A stretch of DNA of 64,000 nucleotides from Brevundimonas sp. EYE_349 (GCF_023147505.1 NZ_JAHXPB010000001.1:659106-723105); one strand, 5' to 3'; shown: positions 34,313-44,099, counted from the first letter of the stretch. Numbers and translations: made by a program. The notes: generated from the sequence alone by a model not told the origin.

Positions 34313-36030
34313 GCCTCGGCCAACGTCATCTGACCGCCGATCCATTCGACGCCCGCGTGGCGCAAGGCGTCGTTCGCCGCCGCCTCGTCGCCCATCGCCT
34401 GTTCGGCGCGATAGAGGACATAATAGCTGTAGGGGTCGTTGGGCCAGTCCTTCAGCAGTTCGCCGATCTTGGCCTTGGCCCCCGCCGCATCGCCCGACGC
34501 CAGCAAGGCGGCCGCCACGCTGCGGCGGGTCGGATACCAGATCATCGGCGGATCACCCCCTTCGGGGTTCATCGCCTGGATTTGCGCGGCACGGCCATAG
34601 GCGGCGATGGCGGCGGGATAGTCGGCCTCGATCATGGCCGCCCGCCCCTCCAGCACCTTCTGGAACAGTTCGGCGAAGCCGGTCTCGCGATCCGCCATCG
34701 GTCCCTTGAAAGCCTTATCGGCCAACAGCGCGGCGATGCCCGCCGCCTCGGCCCGCACCGCCCGCGCGTCGTCGCGACGCGCCGCCGCCTCGCCCCGCGC
34801 ATAACGCCAGCCCACCCGCATCAGCGGCCGACCGGGGTCCGGCTCCGGCAGGGCCGCGACCTGAGCCGCCGTTCCGAACCGGCCGTATAGGGCATAGGCG
34901 TCGGCCGCCATGATCTGGCGATAGGCCCAGTAGTCGTCCTCGCCCGCCTGGGGCGCGCCCAGCAGCGTCGGATAGGTCGCCATATACCAGTCGGCCAGCT
35001 CCAGCCCCTTTTCGGCCCCGCCCGCCATCAGGGCGCCGCCCATGCCGAAATGGATGTTGTGCGCGTGCAGTCTCATGCCGCGAATGCCGCCGGGCGGTCC
35101 GACCAGCTGATCGTAATTCTTGTCCAAGGCCACGGCCTGGACGTTGGACATCATCGCCTCCTTGTAGCGCCCCACGCGATAGAAGGTGTGCGACGGCATA
35201 TGCACCAGATGGCTGGCCCCCGGCGCCAGCAGGGCCAGCCGTTCGCCATAGGCCAGGGCCCGGTGCGGGTCGTCCGACCATTCGGTCAGGTGGATATACA
35301 GGTGGATGGCGCCGGGATCGTTCGGCTGGACCGTCAGGGCGTGTTCCAGGATCGCCATGGCGCGGGTCACGGCCGGATCGGCCGCCTTGCCGTTCTTGTC
35401 CCACCACTCGCCCTCGGGCTGCAGCATCCAGGCGTCGGCGGCGATGCTGGCGATGGAAACGTCTTCGGGATGGCGTTTGGCGATCCGGTCCATCGCGCGC
35501 GCGAACCGCAGGGCGCGCGTATCTTCCTTGCCGGAATAGCGCTGGATCAGCGCGTCGATCATCTGGCGCTGAACCGGCGTCGCGTCGCGGGCCAGCTGAC
35601 GCGCCTCGCGCGCGACCCGTAGGCCGGTGGCGATAGAGTCAGGGTCGCCCCCGCCCCCGTTCAGGTTCGGCCCGATGGCCCAGGCCTCACCCCAGGCGCA
35701 CATGCCGCACGAGGGGTCCAGCTGACGCGCCTTTCGAAACGCCCGCACCGATTCGGAATGTTCGAACGCCCAGCGCAGCCGCACGCCATAGTCGAACCAC
35801 GCCTGGGCCTCGGGCGTCTTGGCGTCCACCGGAAAGCCGTCGCTGCCGAAACCGGGCGCCATGACCATGTCCGCGGTCGGTTGGACGTCGCCGACCGCCC
35901 CCACCCGGCCGCAGACCTGCGGATTGGCGATCAGGGCCAGGGTGGCCGCCGTGGCGGTGGCGTCGGCGACGGCCACCGGCGCAATCAAACAGGCGATCGA
36001 AACCGTCGCCACCCACAGGCCCTTACGCAT
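34309..36030 (-). CDS. Exported TPR-repeat protein of unknown function
   Basis: A 573-residue protein. Signal peptide 1-22. The rest is helical and contains several TPR-like units (for example FDYGVRLRWAFEHSESVRAF around 80-105 and a repeat series near 220-330 and 470-550). A DPSCGMCAWGEAW segment carries a Cys-x2-Cys pair, and HMPSHTFYRVGRY and HNIHFGMGG are His-rich. The pattern matches a family of large periplasmic TPR proteins of unknown role. No metal ligand function is proven. ATG 36030 begins the signal peptide; upstream sequence is not signal-like. Confidence 0.82.
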   Translation of the reverse strand: MRKGLWVATVSIACLIAPVAVADATATAATLALIANPQVCGRVGAVGDVQPTADMVMAPGFGSDGFPVDAKTPEAQAWFDYGVRLRWAFEHSESVRAFRKARQLDPSCGMCAWGEAWAIGPNLNGGGGDPDSIATGLRVAREARQLARDATPVQRQMIDALIQRYSGKEDTRALRFARAMDRIAKRHPEDVSIASIAADAWMLQPEGEWWDKNGKAADPAVTRAMAILEHALTVQPNDPGAIHLYIHLTEWSDDPHRALAYGERLALLAPGASHLVHMPSHTFYRVGRYKEAMMSNVQAVALDKNYDQLVGPPGGIRGMRLHAHNIHFGMGGALMAGGAEKGLELADWYMATYPTLLGAPQAGEDDYWAYRQIMAADAYALYGRFGTAAQVAALPEPDPGRPLMRVGWRYARGEAAARRDDARAVRAEAAGIAALLADKAFKGPMADRETGFAELFQKVLEGRAAMIEADYPAAIAAYGRAAQIQAMNPEGGDPPMIWYPTRRSVAAALLASGDAAGAKAKIGELLKDWPNDPYSYYVLYRAEQAMGDEAAANDALRHAGVEWIGGQMTLAEA

Positions 36031-36097
36031 CGCCGCCTCCCCGCGTTTGCGACGGCTATTGTGCGCCGGAATCGCGGACGCGCCAATGCGCAGCCGT

Positions 36098-37342
36098 TCA
36101 GGGCCGGGTGACGGCCAGGGTATCCTCGGGCCGACCGTCACCCGCCGGCGCCGTAAGACCCAGCATCCGCGCCAGGAAGGGCTGAACGTCCACGCTGTCC
36201 AGGTCGCTCAGCCGCCGCCCCACAACCACGCCCGGACCGTGGGCGATGAAGATCGCGGCCATCTCGGGCGCCTGGTTGTCATAGCCGTGGGCCCCGCCCG
36301 GGCGGGTCACGGGCCGGTCCCGCGTCGCGGTCAGCCAGCCGGTCTCGACCATGCAGACGATCTGGCCCACGCGCGGGTTGGACCCATAGACCAGCCGCGC
36401 CGGCACATCGGCCTTGTTCCAGCATTCCATGTGCGGATGCCGGCCGACCAGCTTCTGCTGCACCTCCGCCTCGCGGCCCGGAGCCGGGTCGGCGGTCAGC
36501 ACCGCCCCGCCATAACCGATCTTCAGCGCCGCCGGGTCGATGATATCGTCGATCCAGACCACCCGGTCGGGGGAAGTCGCCGCCATTCCGTGATCGGACA
36601 CCACCACCAGCAGGGTCCGGTCGTACAGGCCCCTGGCTTTCAAGCCCTCTATCAGCCGCCCGATAGACGCATCGACCGAGGCCGCAGCCGCGCGCGTTTC
36701 CGGCCCATCCGGGCCGTTGCGGTGGCCGGCGGTGTCGACAATGTCGAAATACAGGGTCTCCAGCCTGGGTCGCTGATCCGTCGGCAGGTCCAGCCAGGAC
36801 AGCAGCCGATCCACCCGCGCGTCGCCCGGCATGCCCTGATCGAACGGCGCCCACTGGCTGGGACGCACGCCGTGGATCTCGACCTCCGATCCCGGCCAGA
36901 ACATGGTGCCGGTGCGCACCCCCGCCTTCTCGGCCGTGACCCAGATCGGCTCGCCCTGAGCCCAGAAGCCGCTTTCCTTGCTGGCCATGGTGAAGACGCC
37001 CAGTTGCGCGTCGGTGAAGCGGTTGGCCACCACCCCGTGATGGTCGGGGTGCAGACCCGTCACCAGCGTATAGTGGTTGGGGAAGGTCACGCTGGGGAAC
37101 GACGGCCGCATCGGCCCGAACGCGCCCCCGGCGACCAGCCCGTCCAGCACCGGCGTCTGGCCCTTGCCCATATAGTCCGGCCGGAAGCCGTCGATGGAGA
37201 TCAGGATCACCCGATCCGGCAGGGCGGCCTGAACCGCTGCGCCGGCCACGCCCTGCTGCGTCTGCACAGGCGGCGTCCCGGCGCAGGACGACAAAGCCAG
37301 GGCGCCGGCGGCGATCAGACCGGCGAGCGGGAAACGAAACAT
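36098..37342 (-). CDS. NPP-type alkaline phosphatase-superfamily lipoprotein
   Basis: A 414-residue lipoprotein (lipobox LSSC, Cys20). It has the nucleotide pyrophosphatase/phosphodiesterase layout: metal ligand Asp51 (ISIDGFRPDY), nucleophile Thr86 (PSVTFPNHY), and further metal ligands in FDIVDTAGH, VVSDHGM and GGAHGYDN. It probably cleaves phosphodiester or pyrophosphate bonds in extracellular nucleotides or lipids, releasing phosphate. There is no pho-box evidence in the short upstream gap. It shares direction with the TPR protein, 67 bp upstream of it. Confidence 0.92.
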   Translation of the reverse strand: MFRFPLAGLIAAGALALSSCAGTPPVQTQQGVAGAAVQAALPDRVILISIDGFRPDYMGKGQTPVLDGLVAGGAFGPMRPSFPSVTFPNHYTLVTGLHPDHHGVVANRFTDAQLGVFTMASKESGFWAQGEPIWVTAEKAGVRTGTMFWPGSEVEIHGVRPSQWAPFDQGMPGDARVDRLLSWLDLPTDQRPRLETLYFDIVDTAGHRNGPDGPETRAAAASVDASIGRLIEGLKARGLYDRTLLVVVSDHGMAATSPDRVVWIDDIIDPAALKIGYGGAVLTADPAPGREAEVQQKLVGRHPHMECWNKADVPARLVYGSNPRVGQIVCMVETGWLTATRDRPVTRPGGAHGYDNQAPEMAAIFIAHGPGVVVGRRLSDLDSVDVQPFLARMLGLTAPAGDGRPEDTLAVTRP

Positions 37343-37441
37343 GGACGACCTCGGATACGACACGAAACCATTGCCTAAACTTAATGCGCGACAGGCGCAC
37401 GACGGCTTGTCGGAACGTCGTTCTCGCGCCAAGCTTGCATC

Positions 37442-38353
37442 ATGGACACCGTCATCGAAATCCGCAGCCTCACCAAGACCTATGGGGCGGTGAAGGCCCT
37501 GGACGGTCTGACGCTCTCGATTCCGCGCGGCGGGGTCTATGGAGTGCTGGGCCCCAATGGGGCGGGCAAGTCGACCCTGTTCCGCACTCTGCTGGGCCTG
37601 ATTCGGCCGACCGAGGGCGACGCCACGGTGATGGGCGGCCGCATAGGCGATCCGGCGGCGATGCGCCGCATGGGCTCCATGATCGAGACGCCGCGCTTTC
37701 CCCCCTTCATGACCGCCCGACAGGTGCTGGTCTGGCTGGCCCAGGCCCATGGCGGCGTCAGCGGGACCGAGATCGACAACTGGCTTCAGCGCGTGGGTCT
37801 AGCCGAGGCCGCAAACCGTCGCGTGCGCGGCTTCTCCGTGGGGATGCTGCAACGTCTGGGCGTCGCCGCCGCCCTGATGACCAAGCCCGATCTGGTCATT
37901 CTGGATGAACCGACCAGCGGCATGGACCCCCCCGGCATCCAGGAAATGCGCGCCCTGATCCGCAGCCTGGCGGACAACGACGGCGTGACCGTCATCCTGG
38001 CCAGCCACCAGCTTCAGGAGGTTCAGCGCGTCTGCGACCGCGTGGCCATCTTCAACAAGGGCAAGGTCATAACCGAGGGCCGGGTCTCGGACCTGACCGC
38101 CTCAGGCGAGCGTCTTCGCCTGTCCGTCACCCCCCTGGCCAAGGCCATGGCCGTGCTGGGCCAGCGCGCCGCCCTGGACGGGGACGCCGTTCTGGCCACG
38201 GCGCCCCGCGCCGAGGCCCCCGCCCTGATCAAGGCCCTGGTCGAAAACGGCGTCGACATCGAGGAGGCCCGTTGGATCGGCGCCGACCTGGAAGACGTCT
38301 TCATGAGCGAGACCGGCTGGACCGGCGTGCAGGAGCAAAACCGTGCTGGCTGA
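37442..38353 (+). CDS. ABC transporter ATP-binding protein (ABC-2 export type)
   Basis: A 303-residue ATPase. Walker A GPNGAGKST (about 39-47), signature region FSVGMLQRLGVAAAL, Walker B LVILDEPTSGMDPPG and switch His in SHQLQEV. The signature replaces the usual LSGG with FSVG, as in many ABC-2 exporters such as bacitracin-resistance-type systems. A C-terminal tail of about 80 residues is typical of the DrrA/CcmA-like group. It overlaps its permease by 11 bp. The substrate is unknown. Confidence 0.93.
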   Translation: MDTVIEIRSLTKTYGAVKALDGLTLSIPRGGVYGVLGPNGAGKSTLFRTLLGLIRPTEGDATVMGGRIGDPAAMRRMGSMIETPRFPPFMTARQVLVWLAQAHGGVSGTEIDNWLQRVGLAEAANRRVRGFSVGMLQRLGVAAALMTKPDLVILDEPTSGMDPPGIQEMRALIRSLADNDGVTVILASHQLQEVQRVCDRVAIFNKGKVITEGRVSDLTASGERLRLSVTPLAKAMAVLGQRAALDGDAVLATAPRAEAPALIKALVENGVDIEEARWIGADLEDVFMSETGWTGVQEQNRAG

Positions 38354-39200
38354 CGCGATCCGATCCGAAACCTATCGCCTGTCGCGCAACCGCACCGCCC
38401 GGTTCTGGAGCGTGCTGTTCGTGCCGGTCATCAGCCTGGTGCTGGCCACCATCGGCTTCGTGGTCGCCAAGGCCAATGAGGCCAAGTTGGTCGGCAAGCT
38501 GCCGCCGGAACTGATGACGGGCGGCCCCCTGGACCTGGGCCTGACGCTGGTCAAGAGCGCCGGCGACTTCGCCAACCCCGCCATCCTGATGTTCGTCCTT
38601 ATCGGCGCGGCGACTATCTACGCCGGCGACTATCGGTGGGAGACCTGGCGCTTGATCAGCGCCCGCAACACCCGCTCCAACCTGCTGGCGGGCAAGGTCG
38701 TGGTCACCGCCCTGCTGATTGTCGCCGCCACCTTCGCCGCCCTGGTGTCCGACCTGATCGCCAGCTTGATCCAGGCGGCGGTGTTCGGCCGGCCCCTGAC
38801 CTTCTCTATGACGGGCGCCGCCGCCGCCGACTTCGGCCTTCTGGCCCTTACCGGCTGGGCGCGAATCCTGCAGTTCACCATGCTGGGCCTGTTGGCGGCG
38901 GTCATGACCCGCTCGCTTCTGGCCGCCCTGTTCGCGCCGCTGGTGATCGGCATCGGCCAGTTCTTCCTGCCGCAGATTCTGATGCCGATGGGCGTGACCC
39001 CCGACGGCTGGCTGTTGCCGCTGCTGTCGCCGGGCATGGCGACCGACCTGCTGAAAGCCGTCATCCAGGGCGGGACGGCGGCGGCGGACCTGCCGGATCA
39101 TGCGCTGTTGAAAGGCGTGCTCGGCCTGGCCCTGTGGATCGTCGTTCCCTTCGCCGCCGCCGTGGCCTGGTTCAACAAGCAGGACCTGTCAAAGGAGTAG
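38343..39200 (+). CDS. ABC-2 type permease
   Basis: A 285-residue inner-membrane protein with about six transmembrane helices, partner of the preceding ATPase. It starts with GTG 11 bp inside that gene, with GGAG eight bases upstream. The topology, with a long first periplasmic loop and paired helices, matches NatB/BcrB-type permeases. Its last 29 bp overlap the convergent LysR gene. Export of a lipid or peptide is likely, but nothing in the sequence identifies it. Confidence 0.9.
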   Translation: MLADAIRSETYRLSRNRTARFWSVLFVPVISLVLATIGFVVAKANEAKLVGKLPPELMTGGPLDLGLTLVKSAGDFANPAILMFVLIGAATIYAGDYRWETWRLISARNTRSNLLAGKVVVTALLIVAATFAALVSDLIASLIQAAVFGRPLTFSMTGAAAADFGLLALTGWARILQFTMLGLLAAVMTRSLLAALFAPLVIGIGQFFLPQILMPMGVTPDGWLLPLLSPGMATDLLKAVIQGGTAAADLPDHALLKGVLGLALWIVVPFAAAVAWFNKQDLSKE

Positions 39201-40089
39201 GCGGCGGCGGACTGCGTTCGCCTTCCCGCACCAGCCAATCTCGGAAGGCGTCCACGGCGGGGTCGCGCCGCCCTTCCGGCCGCAGGAAGGCGAACCACGA
39301 CGCGCGTTCCACAAAGCCGAACGGCGCGACCAGCCGCCCGGCTAGGACGTCGGGCGCCACGAAGGCCCAGGGCGCAATGGCCACGCCCAGGCCAGATGCG
39401 GCCGCCTCGACCAGCGAATGGTTGTGGGCGAACTCCCGCTCCGGCGCGTCGCCCTTCAACGTCACGCCCGCCAGGTCCGCCCACACCGTCCACGCCTGCC
39501 GGAAGGTGGCAGAGCGCAGACGCGGCGCCGCTCCGACCGCCTGAAGCGTGGGCATCTTCGCCATCAAGCCCGGCGCACCGACCGGCCCCTGGTGCTGTGA
39601 CAGGAAGCGCGTGCTTTCGGTGCGGACATGGCGCTGATCCGGCTCCACGATGCGAATGGCGCCATCGAACCGATCCCGGCGAAAATCGACCGGCAGATAA
39701 GATTCCGACAGCCGCACCCTGACCTCGGGATGCGCCTCCAGAAAGCTCGGCAGGCGCGGGATCAGCCATTTCAGCGCAAAGGTGCCCAGGCAAGAGATTT
39801 CGATTTCTCGCACCGTCTCACCCCGCGCCTCGGCCACCGCCTCGGTGATCGCCCCGAAGGCGGGCGTCAGAGCCTCCGCCAACCGACGGCCGGCCTCCGT
39901 CAGGACCAAGGCATGGCGCGGTCCGCTGACCAGCCGCACGCCCAGCGCGGCCTGCAGCGCCGCGATCTGGCGGCTGACCGCCCCGTGGGTGACGCACAGT
40001 TCGGCGGCCGCCCGCGTCATGCTGGCGTGGCGGGCGAACACCTCAAAGGTTCGCAGCGCATTCAACGGCGGCGGCGCACGGCCCGTCAT
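39172..40089 (-). CDS. LysR-family transcriptional regulator (GcvA-like)
   Basis: A 305-residue regulator. The N-terminal winged helix (about 5-65) has FEVFARHASMTRAAAELCVTHGAVSRQIAAL. A substrate-binding effector domain (about 90-300) follows. Conserved P-P-L-N-A-L-R near the start resembles GcvA/AmpR members. ATG 40089 has GGAGG four bases upstream. LysR genes often regulate a divergent neighbour, but here the next gene upstream (GNAT) lies on the same strand, so the target is unclear. The C-terminus overlaps the ABC permease by 29 bp, antisense. Confidence 0.92.
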   Translation of the reverse strand: MTGRAPPPLNALRTFEVFARHASMTRAAAELCVTHGAVSRQIAALQAALGVRLVSGPRHALVLTEAGRRLAEALTPAFGAITEAVAEARGETVREIEISCLGTFALKWLIPRLPSFLEAHPEVRVRLSESYLPVDFRRDRFDGAIRIVEPDQRHVRTESTRFLSQHQGPVGAPGLMAKMPTLQAVGAAPRLRSATFRQAWTVWADLAGVTLKGDAPEREFAHNHSLVEAAASGLGVAIAPWAFVAPDVLAGRLVAPFGFVERASWFAFLRPEGRRDPAVDAFRDWLVREGERSPPPPTPLTGPAC

Positions 40090-40278
40090 GTGACCTCCCC
40101 TCACACAGACCTCACCGCATAATCGATATCGCGGCGCGCGCCTATCGGCTTCAACCTGGCTGATGTCGCACTTCGATCCGCCGCCCCGCCCGCCCCGCCG
40201 TCCAATGCAGGACCAGATCGCCTATGGGCTGTGCATATTGCTCATATGGATAATGGCGCTGGCCGCGATTTTGGACGC

Positions 40279-40737
40279 CTAGAGCCGCTTTTCCATGAAG
40301 ACGTCGGCTCGGGCATAGGGTGTCGGCCGGGCAGGCAGATGCGCGAACCCAAATCGTTCATACAGGCTCACCGCCGAGGTCAGTCCGCTGTTGGTCTCAA
40401 GGTACAGACGCCCCACGCTCATCCGACGCGCCGCCGCCTCGCAGGCCTCCAGCAGGCGCCGCGCCAGCCCCTGCCCCCGCGCCCCTGGCGTCACAGTCAT
40501 CTTGCACACCTCCACGCCGCCCTCGATCGGCAGGATGGCGCAGCAGCCGATGGCCCGCCCGTCCTTCTCCACAATGAAGATACGCCCGCCCCTGTCCAGA
40601 AACGCCCCTCGCGGATCGTCCATGGCCAGTCTGTCCTTGGCCTCGATCTCGAACCCGCCCTCGGCCAACCAGGCCGCGTTCAGCTGCGCCCAGGCGGCGG
40701 CGTGGTCGGGGCGGTAATCGACGATGGCGGCGGTCAT
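40279..40737 (-). CDS. GNAT-family N-acetyltransferase
   Basis: A 152-residue acetyltransferase. The acetyl-CoA loop is TPGARGQGLARRLLEACEAAA (key Q/R-G-x-G-x-A/G as RGQGLA), preceded by the strand GGVEVCKMTV and followed by LETNSGLTSAVSLYERFGF. The pattern recalls the PhnO/ElaA-like small-molecule group. The substrate is unknown. It is the last gene before the ribosomal cluster terminator region, on the same strand. Confidence 0.88.
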   Translation of the reverse strand: MTAAIVDYRPDHAAAWAQLNAAWLAEGGFEIEAKDRLAMDDPRGAFLDRGGRIFIVEKDGRAIGCCAILPIEGGVEVCKMTVTPGARGQGLARRLLEACEAAARRMSVGRLYLETNSGLTSAVSLYERFGFAHLPARPTPYARADVFMEKRL

Positions 40738-40769
40738 GGCCGCCTGATGCCCGATCCGCCGGCCAAACA

Positions 40770-40801
40770 AAAGGGCGGCCGGATCGCTCCGACCGCCCTT
40801 T
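40770..40801 (-). terminator. Intrinsic terminator of the ribosomal superoperon
   Basis: Read on the minus strand, AAAGGGCGGTCGGA-GCGA-TCCGGCCGCCCTTT folds into a stem of about 14 bp (one G-T pair) with a GCGA loop, ending in TTTTGTTT. It lies 25 bp after rplQ and marks the likely end of the cluster. Confidence 0.9.
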
Positions 40802-40826
40802 CGGCGTTTGGTCTGTCGACCGGGTT

Positions 40827-41243
40827 TTAGTCTTCGTCGCCTTCATAGGCCAGGACCGGACCGGAGTCCTTGCCCTTGGCTTCGACGTCGCGATCGACGA
40901 ACTCGATCACAGCCATCGGGGCGTTGTCGCCGTGGCGGAAGCCGGCCTTCATGATGCGGATATAGCCGCCGTTGCGCTCGCTGTAACGCGGGCCCAGCGT
41001 CTCGAACAGCTTGCCGACTTGCGGCACGTCGCGAACCTGGCTGATGGCCTGACGACGCGCGTGCAGATCGCCCTTCTTGGCCAGGGTGACCAGCTTCTCG
41101 ACGAAGGGACGCAGTTCCTTGGCCTTGGGCAGGGTCGTGGTGATTTGCTCGTGCTTGATCAGCGAGGCGGCCATGTTCGCGAACATGGCGGTGCGGTGGC
41201 TGGTCGTGCGACCGAGTTTACGATGGGCGGCGCCGTGGCGCAT
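40827..41243 (-). CDS. rplQ: 50S ribosomal protein L17
   Basis: A 138-residue L17, last gene of the cluster. The start [19 protein letters not shown] is the typical L17 N-terminus. Length exceeds E. coli L17 by about ten residues through an acidic C-terminus. L17 sits at the 50S exit region. A hairpin in the gap to rpoA and the terminator downstream bracket it. Confidence 0.98.
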   Translation of the reverse strand: MRHGAAHRKLGRTTSHRTAMFANMAASLIKHEQITTTLPKAKELRPFVEKLVTLAKKGDLHARRQAISQVRDVPQVGKLFETLGPRYSERNGGYIRIMKAGFRHGDNAPMAVIEFVDRDVEAKGKDSGPVLAYEGDED

Positions 41244-41307
41244 CTGGGTCTCTCCTACTCCGGGTCCGGTATCTCCTGATCGGAGACCTAGGCCCGTAAT
41301 CTTCTAA

Positions 41308-41342
41308 CCGCCCCGTCATTCTCCTCGAGAGGAGACGGGCGG
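41308..41342 (-). other. Strong hairpin between rpoA and rplQ
   Basis: CCGCCC pairs with GGGCGG, GTC with GAC, and the inner CTCCTC with GAGGAG, giving a long stem in the 109-bp gap after rpoA. On the minus strand it is followed by TTAGAAG, not a T run, so processing, stability or attenuation is more likely than full termination. Confidence 0.6.
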
Positions 41343-41352
41343 AGGGTTGAAC

Positions 41353-42372
41353 TTAGATCTGGTCGTCGAACTTCTTGGCCAGGTCTTCGATGTTTTCGGG
41401 CGGCCAGTTCGGCACGTCCATGCCGAGGCTGAGGCCCATCGTCGTCAGAACTTCCTTGATCTCGTTCAGCGACTTGCGGCCGAAGTTCGGGGTGCGAAGC
41501 ATTTCGCCCTCGGTCTTCTGGATCAGATCGCCGATGTAGACGATGTTGTCGTTCTTCAGGCAGTTGGCCGAACGGACCGACAGCTCCAGCTCGTCCACCT
41601 TTTTCAGCAGCGCCGGGTTGAAGGGCAGGTCGGGCTTGCCGTCCGACTGCTCGACAGCCTTCTTGGGCTCTTCGAAGGTGATGAAGATCTGCAACTGGTC
41701 CTGCAGGATGCGCGCGGCGTAGGCCACGGCGTCCACAGGCGTCACCGCGCCATTGGTTTCGACTTCCAGCAGCAGCTTGTCATAGTCCAGCGACTGGCCC
41801 TGACGGGTCGGCTCGACACGGTAGGCCACCTTCTTGACCGGCGAATACAGCGCATCCACGGCGATCAGGCCGATGGGCGCGTCTTCCGGGCGGTTCAGTT
41901 CGGCCGCGACATAGCCCTTGCCGTTCTGAACGGTCAGTTCCATGCGGATCGAGGCGCCGTCGTCCAGCGTGCAGATGACGTGATCGGGGTTCAGAACCTC
42001 GATGTCCGCCGGCACGTCGATCTGGCCGGCCGTCACCGCGCCGGGGCCCGTGGCGCGCAAAGTCATGCGCTTGGGACCTTCGGCGTGCATACGCAGCGCC
42101 AGTTGCTTGATGTTCAGGACGATGTCGACCACGTCTTCGCGCACGCCTTCCAGCGACGAGAACTCATGGACCACGCCGTCGATCTGGATGGCGGTGACCG
42201 CCGCGCCTTGCAGCGAGGACAGCAGAACGCGACGCAGCGCGTTGCCGAGCGTCACGCCGAAGCCACGCTCGAGGGGCTCGGCCACCAGGCGCGCCTTGCG
42301 CTGGGCGTCGGAGCCGGTCTCGATCTGGGGCTTCTCGGGACGGATCAGCTCTTGCCAGTTTCTTTCGATCAT
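41353..42372 (-). CDS. rpoA: DNA-directed RNA polymerase subunit alpha
   Basis: A 339-residue alpha subunit. The N-terminal dimerisation domain (about 1-235) begins [12 protein letters not shown], with [18 protein letters not shown] flexible linker leads to the C-terminal domain (about 250-330) that contacts UP elements and activators, with [14 protein letters not shown] and [14 protein letters not shown]. Full length, in the usual place after rpsK. Confidence 0.98.
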   Translation of the reverse strand: MIERNWQELIRPEKPQIETGSDAQRKARLVAEPLERGFGVTLGNALRRVLLSSLQGAAVTAIQIDGVVHEFSSLEGVREDVVDIVLNIKQLALRMHAEGPKRMTLRATGPGAVTAGQIDVPADIEVLNPDHVICTLDDGASIRMELTVQNGKGYVAAELNRPEDAPIGLIAVDALYSPVKKVAYRVEPTRQGQSLDYDKLLLEVETNGAVTPVDAVAYAARILQDQLQIFITFEEPKKAVEQSDGKPDLPFNPALLKKVDELELSVRSANCLKNDNIVYIGDLIQKTEGEMLRTPNFGRKSLNEIKEVLTTMGLSLGMDVPNWPPENIEDLAKKFDDQI

Positions 42373-42466
42373 TTTGTCCCTCGAACGGGTTTCGTCGGCT
42401 CCGGCCTTGTCGACGAGGCCATGGTGGAGCCGACGGAGATGGGGTGTGCCTGGAACGAAGTCGCGA

Positions 42467-42856
42467 TTAGACGCGACGACGCTTGGGCGGACGGCAACCG
42501 TTATGCGGCATCGGCGTGACGTCGCGGATGGTCGTGATCGTCAGGCCGACCGACTGCAGCGCGCGCAGGGCCGATTCACGGCCGGAACCCGGACCCGAAA
42601 CGTTCACCTCCAGCGTCTTCACGCCGTGTTCCTGCGCCTTCTTGCCGGCGTCTTCCGCAGCCATCTGGGCGGCGTAGGGGGTCGACTTACGCGAACCCTT
42701 GAAGCCCATGTGACCGGCCGAAGACCACGAGATCGCGTTGCCCTGGGCATCGGTGATCGTGATCATGGTGTTGTTGAACGAAGCATTCACGTGGGCGACG
42801 CCCGAGGTGATGTTCTTGCGCTCGCGCTTCTTTACGCGACCCGGTTCCTTGGCCAT
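42467..42856 (-). CDS. rpsK: 30S ribosomal protein S11
   Basis: A 129-residue S11 at the platform of the 30S subunit. Diagnostic segments: [26 protein letters not shown] and the C-terminal [18 protein letters not shown] motif, here abbreviated to its key PHNGC. Nine bases separate it from rpsM. Length matches the family. Confidence 0.98.
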   Translation of the reverse strand: MAKEPGRVKKRERKNITSGVAHVNASFNNTMITITDAQGNAISWSSAGHMGFKGSRKSTPYAAQMAAEDAGKKAQEHGVKTLEVNVSGPGSGRESALRALQSVGLTITTIRDVTPMPHNGCRPPKRRRV

Positions 42857-42865
42857 GTGTCTGTC

Positions 42866-43234
42866 TTACTTCTTCTTGCCGGCGATCGGCTTGGCGGGAC
42901 CCTTGCGGGTGCGGGCGTTCGTATGGGTGCGCTGGCCGCGGACCGGCAGGCCCTTGCGGTGACGCAGGCCGCGATAGCAGGCCAGATCCATCAGACGCTT
43001 GATATTCATCGACGTCTCGCGGCGCAGGTCGCCCTCGACGGTGTGATCCTTGTCGATCGTTTCGCGGATCGACAGGACTTCGGCGTCCGTCAGCTGGTTC
43101 ACGCGACGGGCGGGCTCGATGCCTACCTTCTCGGTGATGTCCTTGGCGGCGGCGGGGCCGATGCCATGGATGTACTGAAGCGCGATTTCCACGCGCTTGT
43201 TGGTCGGGATATTGACGCCAGCAATACGGGCCAC
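42866..43234 (-). CDS. rpsM: 30S ribosomal protein S13 (GTG start)
   Basis: A 122-residue S13 of the 30S head, which contacts the 50S subunit. [18 protein letters not shown] follows directly after a GTG at 43234 that has GGAG six bases upstream; upstream in-frame TTG codons near 43270 have no good ribosome site and would add non-S13 residues. The basic C-terminal tail [15 protein letters not shown] is complete. Hairpins in its leader separate it from the TonB-like gene. Confidence 0.96.
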   Translation of the reverse strand: MARIAGVNIPTNKRVEIALQYIHGIGPAAAKDITEKVGIEPARRVNQLTDAEVLSIRETIDKDHTVEGDLRRETSMNIKRLMDLACYRGLRHRKGLPVRGQRTHTNARTRKGPAKPIAGKKK

Positions 43235-43270
43235 GAAATTCTCCAGATACGCGTTAGTCAGACGCAACAA

Positions 43271-43297
43271 ACGCTCCGGTTAACGAACCAGGAGCGT
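43271..43297 (-). terminator. Terminator-like hairpin between the TonB-like gene and rpsM
   Basis: ACGCTCC and GGAGCGT pair, with GGTT-AACG-AACC continuing the stem (11 bp, one unpaired A). On the minus strand the stem is followed by TTTGTTG. A second, bulged GGCGCC-CTTC hairpin lies beside it at 43298-43320. Together they may end transcription from adk and set off a separate rpsM-rplQ unit. Confidence 0.6.
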
Positions 43298-43361
43298 GGC
43301 GCCCTTCGCGGGAAGGCGCCCTTATACAGATGATTCACAGGCAGTCAATGTCTGCCGTGGA

Positions 43362-44099
43362 TCAGCGAGGCGGTCGCCCGAAATCCACGCCGACGGTGAC
43401 GCGCTGGCCCTCGACCGGGCGGCCGTTTTCGGTCGGCGGCTGGAAGCGGAAAAGGCCCGACACCTGCAGGCCCGCTGCGCCGAAGCCCAGGCCCGGCGGG
43501 GTTTCATCCACGACGCGACAATCGTCAAGCCGGCTGTCCAGCCGGATGAGGCACGACAATTCGGCCCGGCCATAGCGACTGCGCGCGGCCGGCGGGTGGT
43601 TAGCGCGGATCTGGCCCATCGTGGGGCCCGTCACCAGGCGCGGTCCGGTCGAGCCGCCGCCCAGACCGGACCCCGGCCCGACGCCTGAGCCGCTGCCCGC
43701 CCCCTGCCCGCCCTGGCCGAAGCCGGGATTGGGCGACGGCGCGGGCGCGACGCCGACGACGGGCGCAGGAACCGGCGCCTGTTTGGGCGGGGCCGGCAGT
43801 TCGGGCGGTCGCGGCTGTTTCGGCGGCGGGGGTGTGTGGATACGTGACGGGGCGGCGGGCGCGCCGCCGCCGGTCTGCGGCGCCGGCGGCTGTTCTGACA
43901 CCGGCGGCGGCGGATCGTACAGAACCACCTCAAACGGCTGCGGCTCAGGGACGGCCGGAACCTGCGGCGCCCGGCCGTCGACCTGGCCCAGCAGCAGAAA
44001 CAGCCCCGTTTCCGCCCCAGCCACGGCGCAGAAAACGGCGAAGGCGCGCCAGCGTTTGCGGGCGCGCCTCTTGTCGGGATTGGCGTCGTCGTCGTTCAT
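43362..44099 (-). CDS. TonB-like protein inside the ribosomal cluster
   Basis: A 245-residue protein: a short basic cytoplasmic start, one transmembrane helix (about 17-38), a long Pro/Gly-rich periplasmic stretch (about 45-155) and a C-terminal folded part (about 165-245). The end, GRAELSCLIRLDSRLDDCRVVDETPPGLGF then FRFQPPTENGRPV, matches the TonB C-terminal pattern. TonB links the proton-driven ExbBD motor to outer-membrane receptors, but ExbBD genes are not nearby; relatives with this shape also occur as stand-alone envelope proteins. It sits 30 bp after adk and probably shares its message. Confidence 0.82.
   Translation of the reverse strand: MNDDDANPDKRRARKRWRAFAVFCAVAGAETGLFLLLGQVDGRAPQVPAVPEPQPFEVVLYDPPPPVSEQPPAPQTGGGAPAAPSRIHTPPPPKQPRPPELPAPPKQAPVPAPVVGVAPAPSPNPGFGQGGQGAGSGSGVGPGSGLGGGSTGPRLVTGPTMGQIRANHPPAARSRYGRAELSCLIRLDSRLDDCRVVDETPPGLGFGAAGLQVSGLFRFQPPTENGRPVEGQRVTVGVDFGRPPR

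Noticed and set aside
40105..40278. Gene in the gap between the LysR and GNAT genes
   Set aside because: The 174-bp gap holds only short frames without start signals; it more likely carries the LysR promoter.
41353..43234. tRNA or other RNA gene in the rpsM-rplQ region
   Set aside because: Gaps here are short and contain only hairpins; none has a cloverleaf or a CCA-type end.
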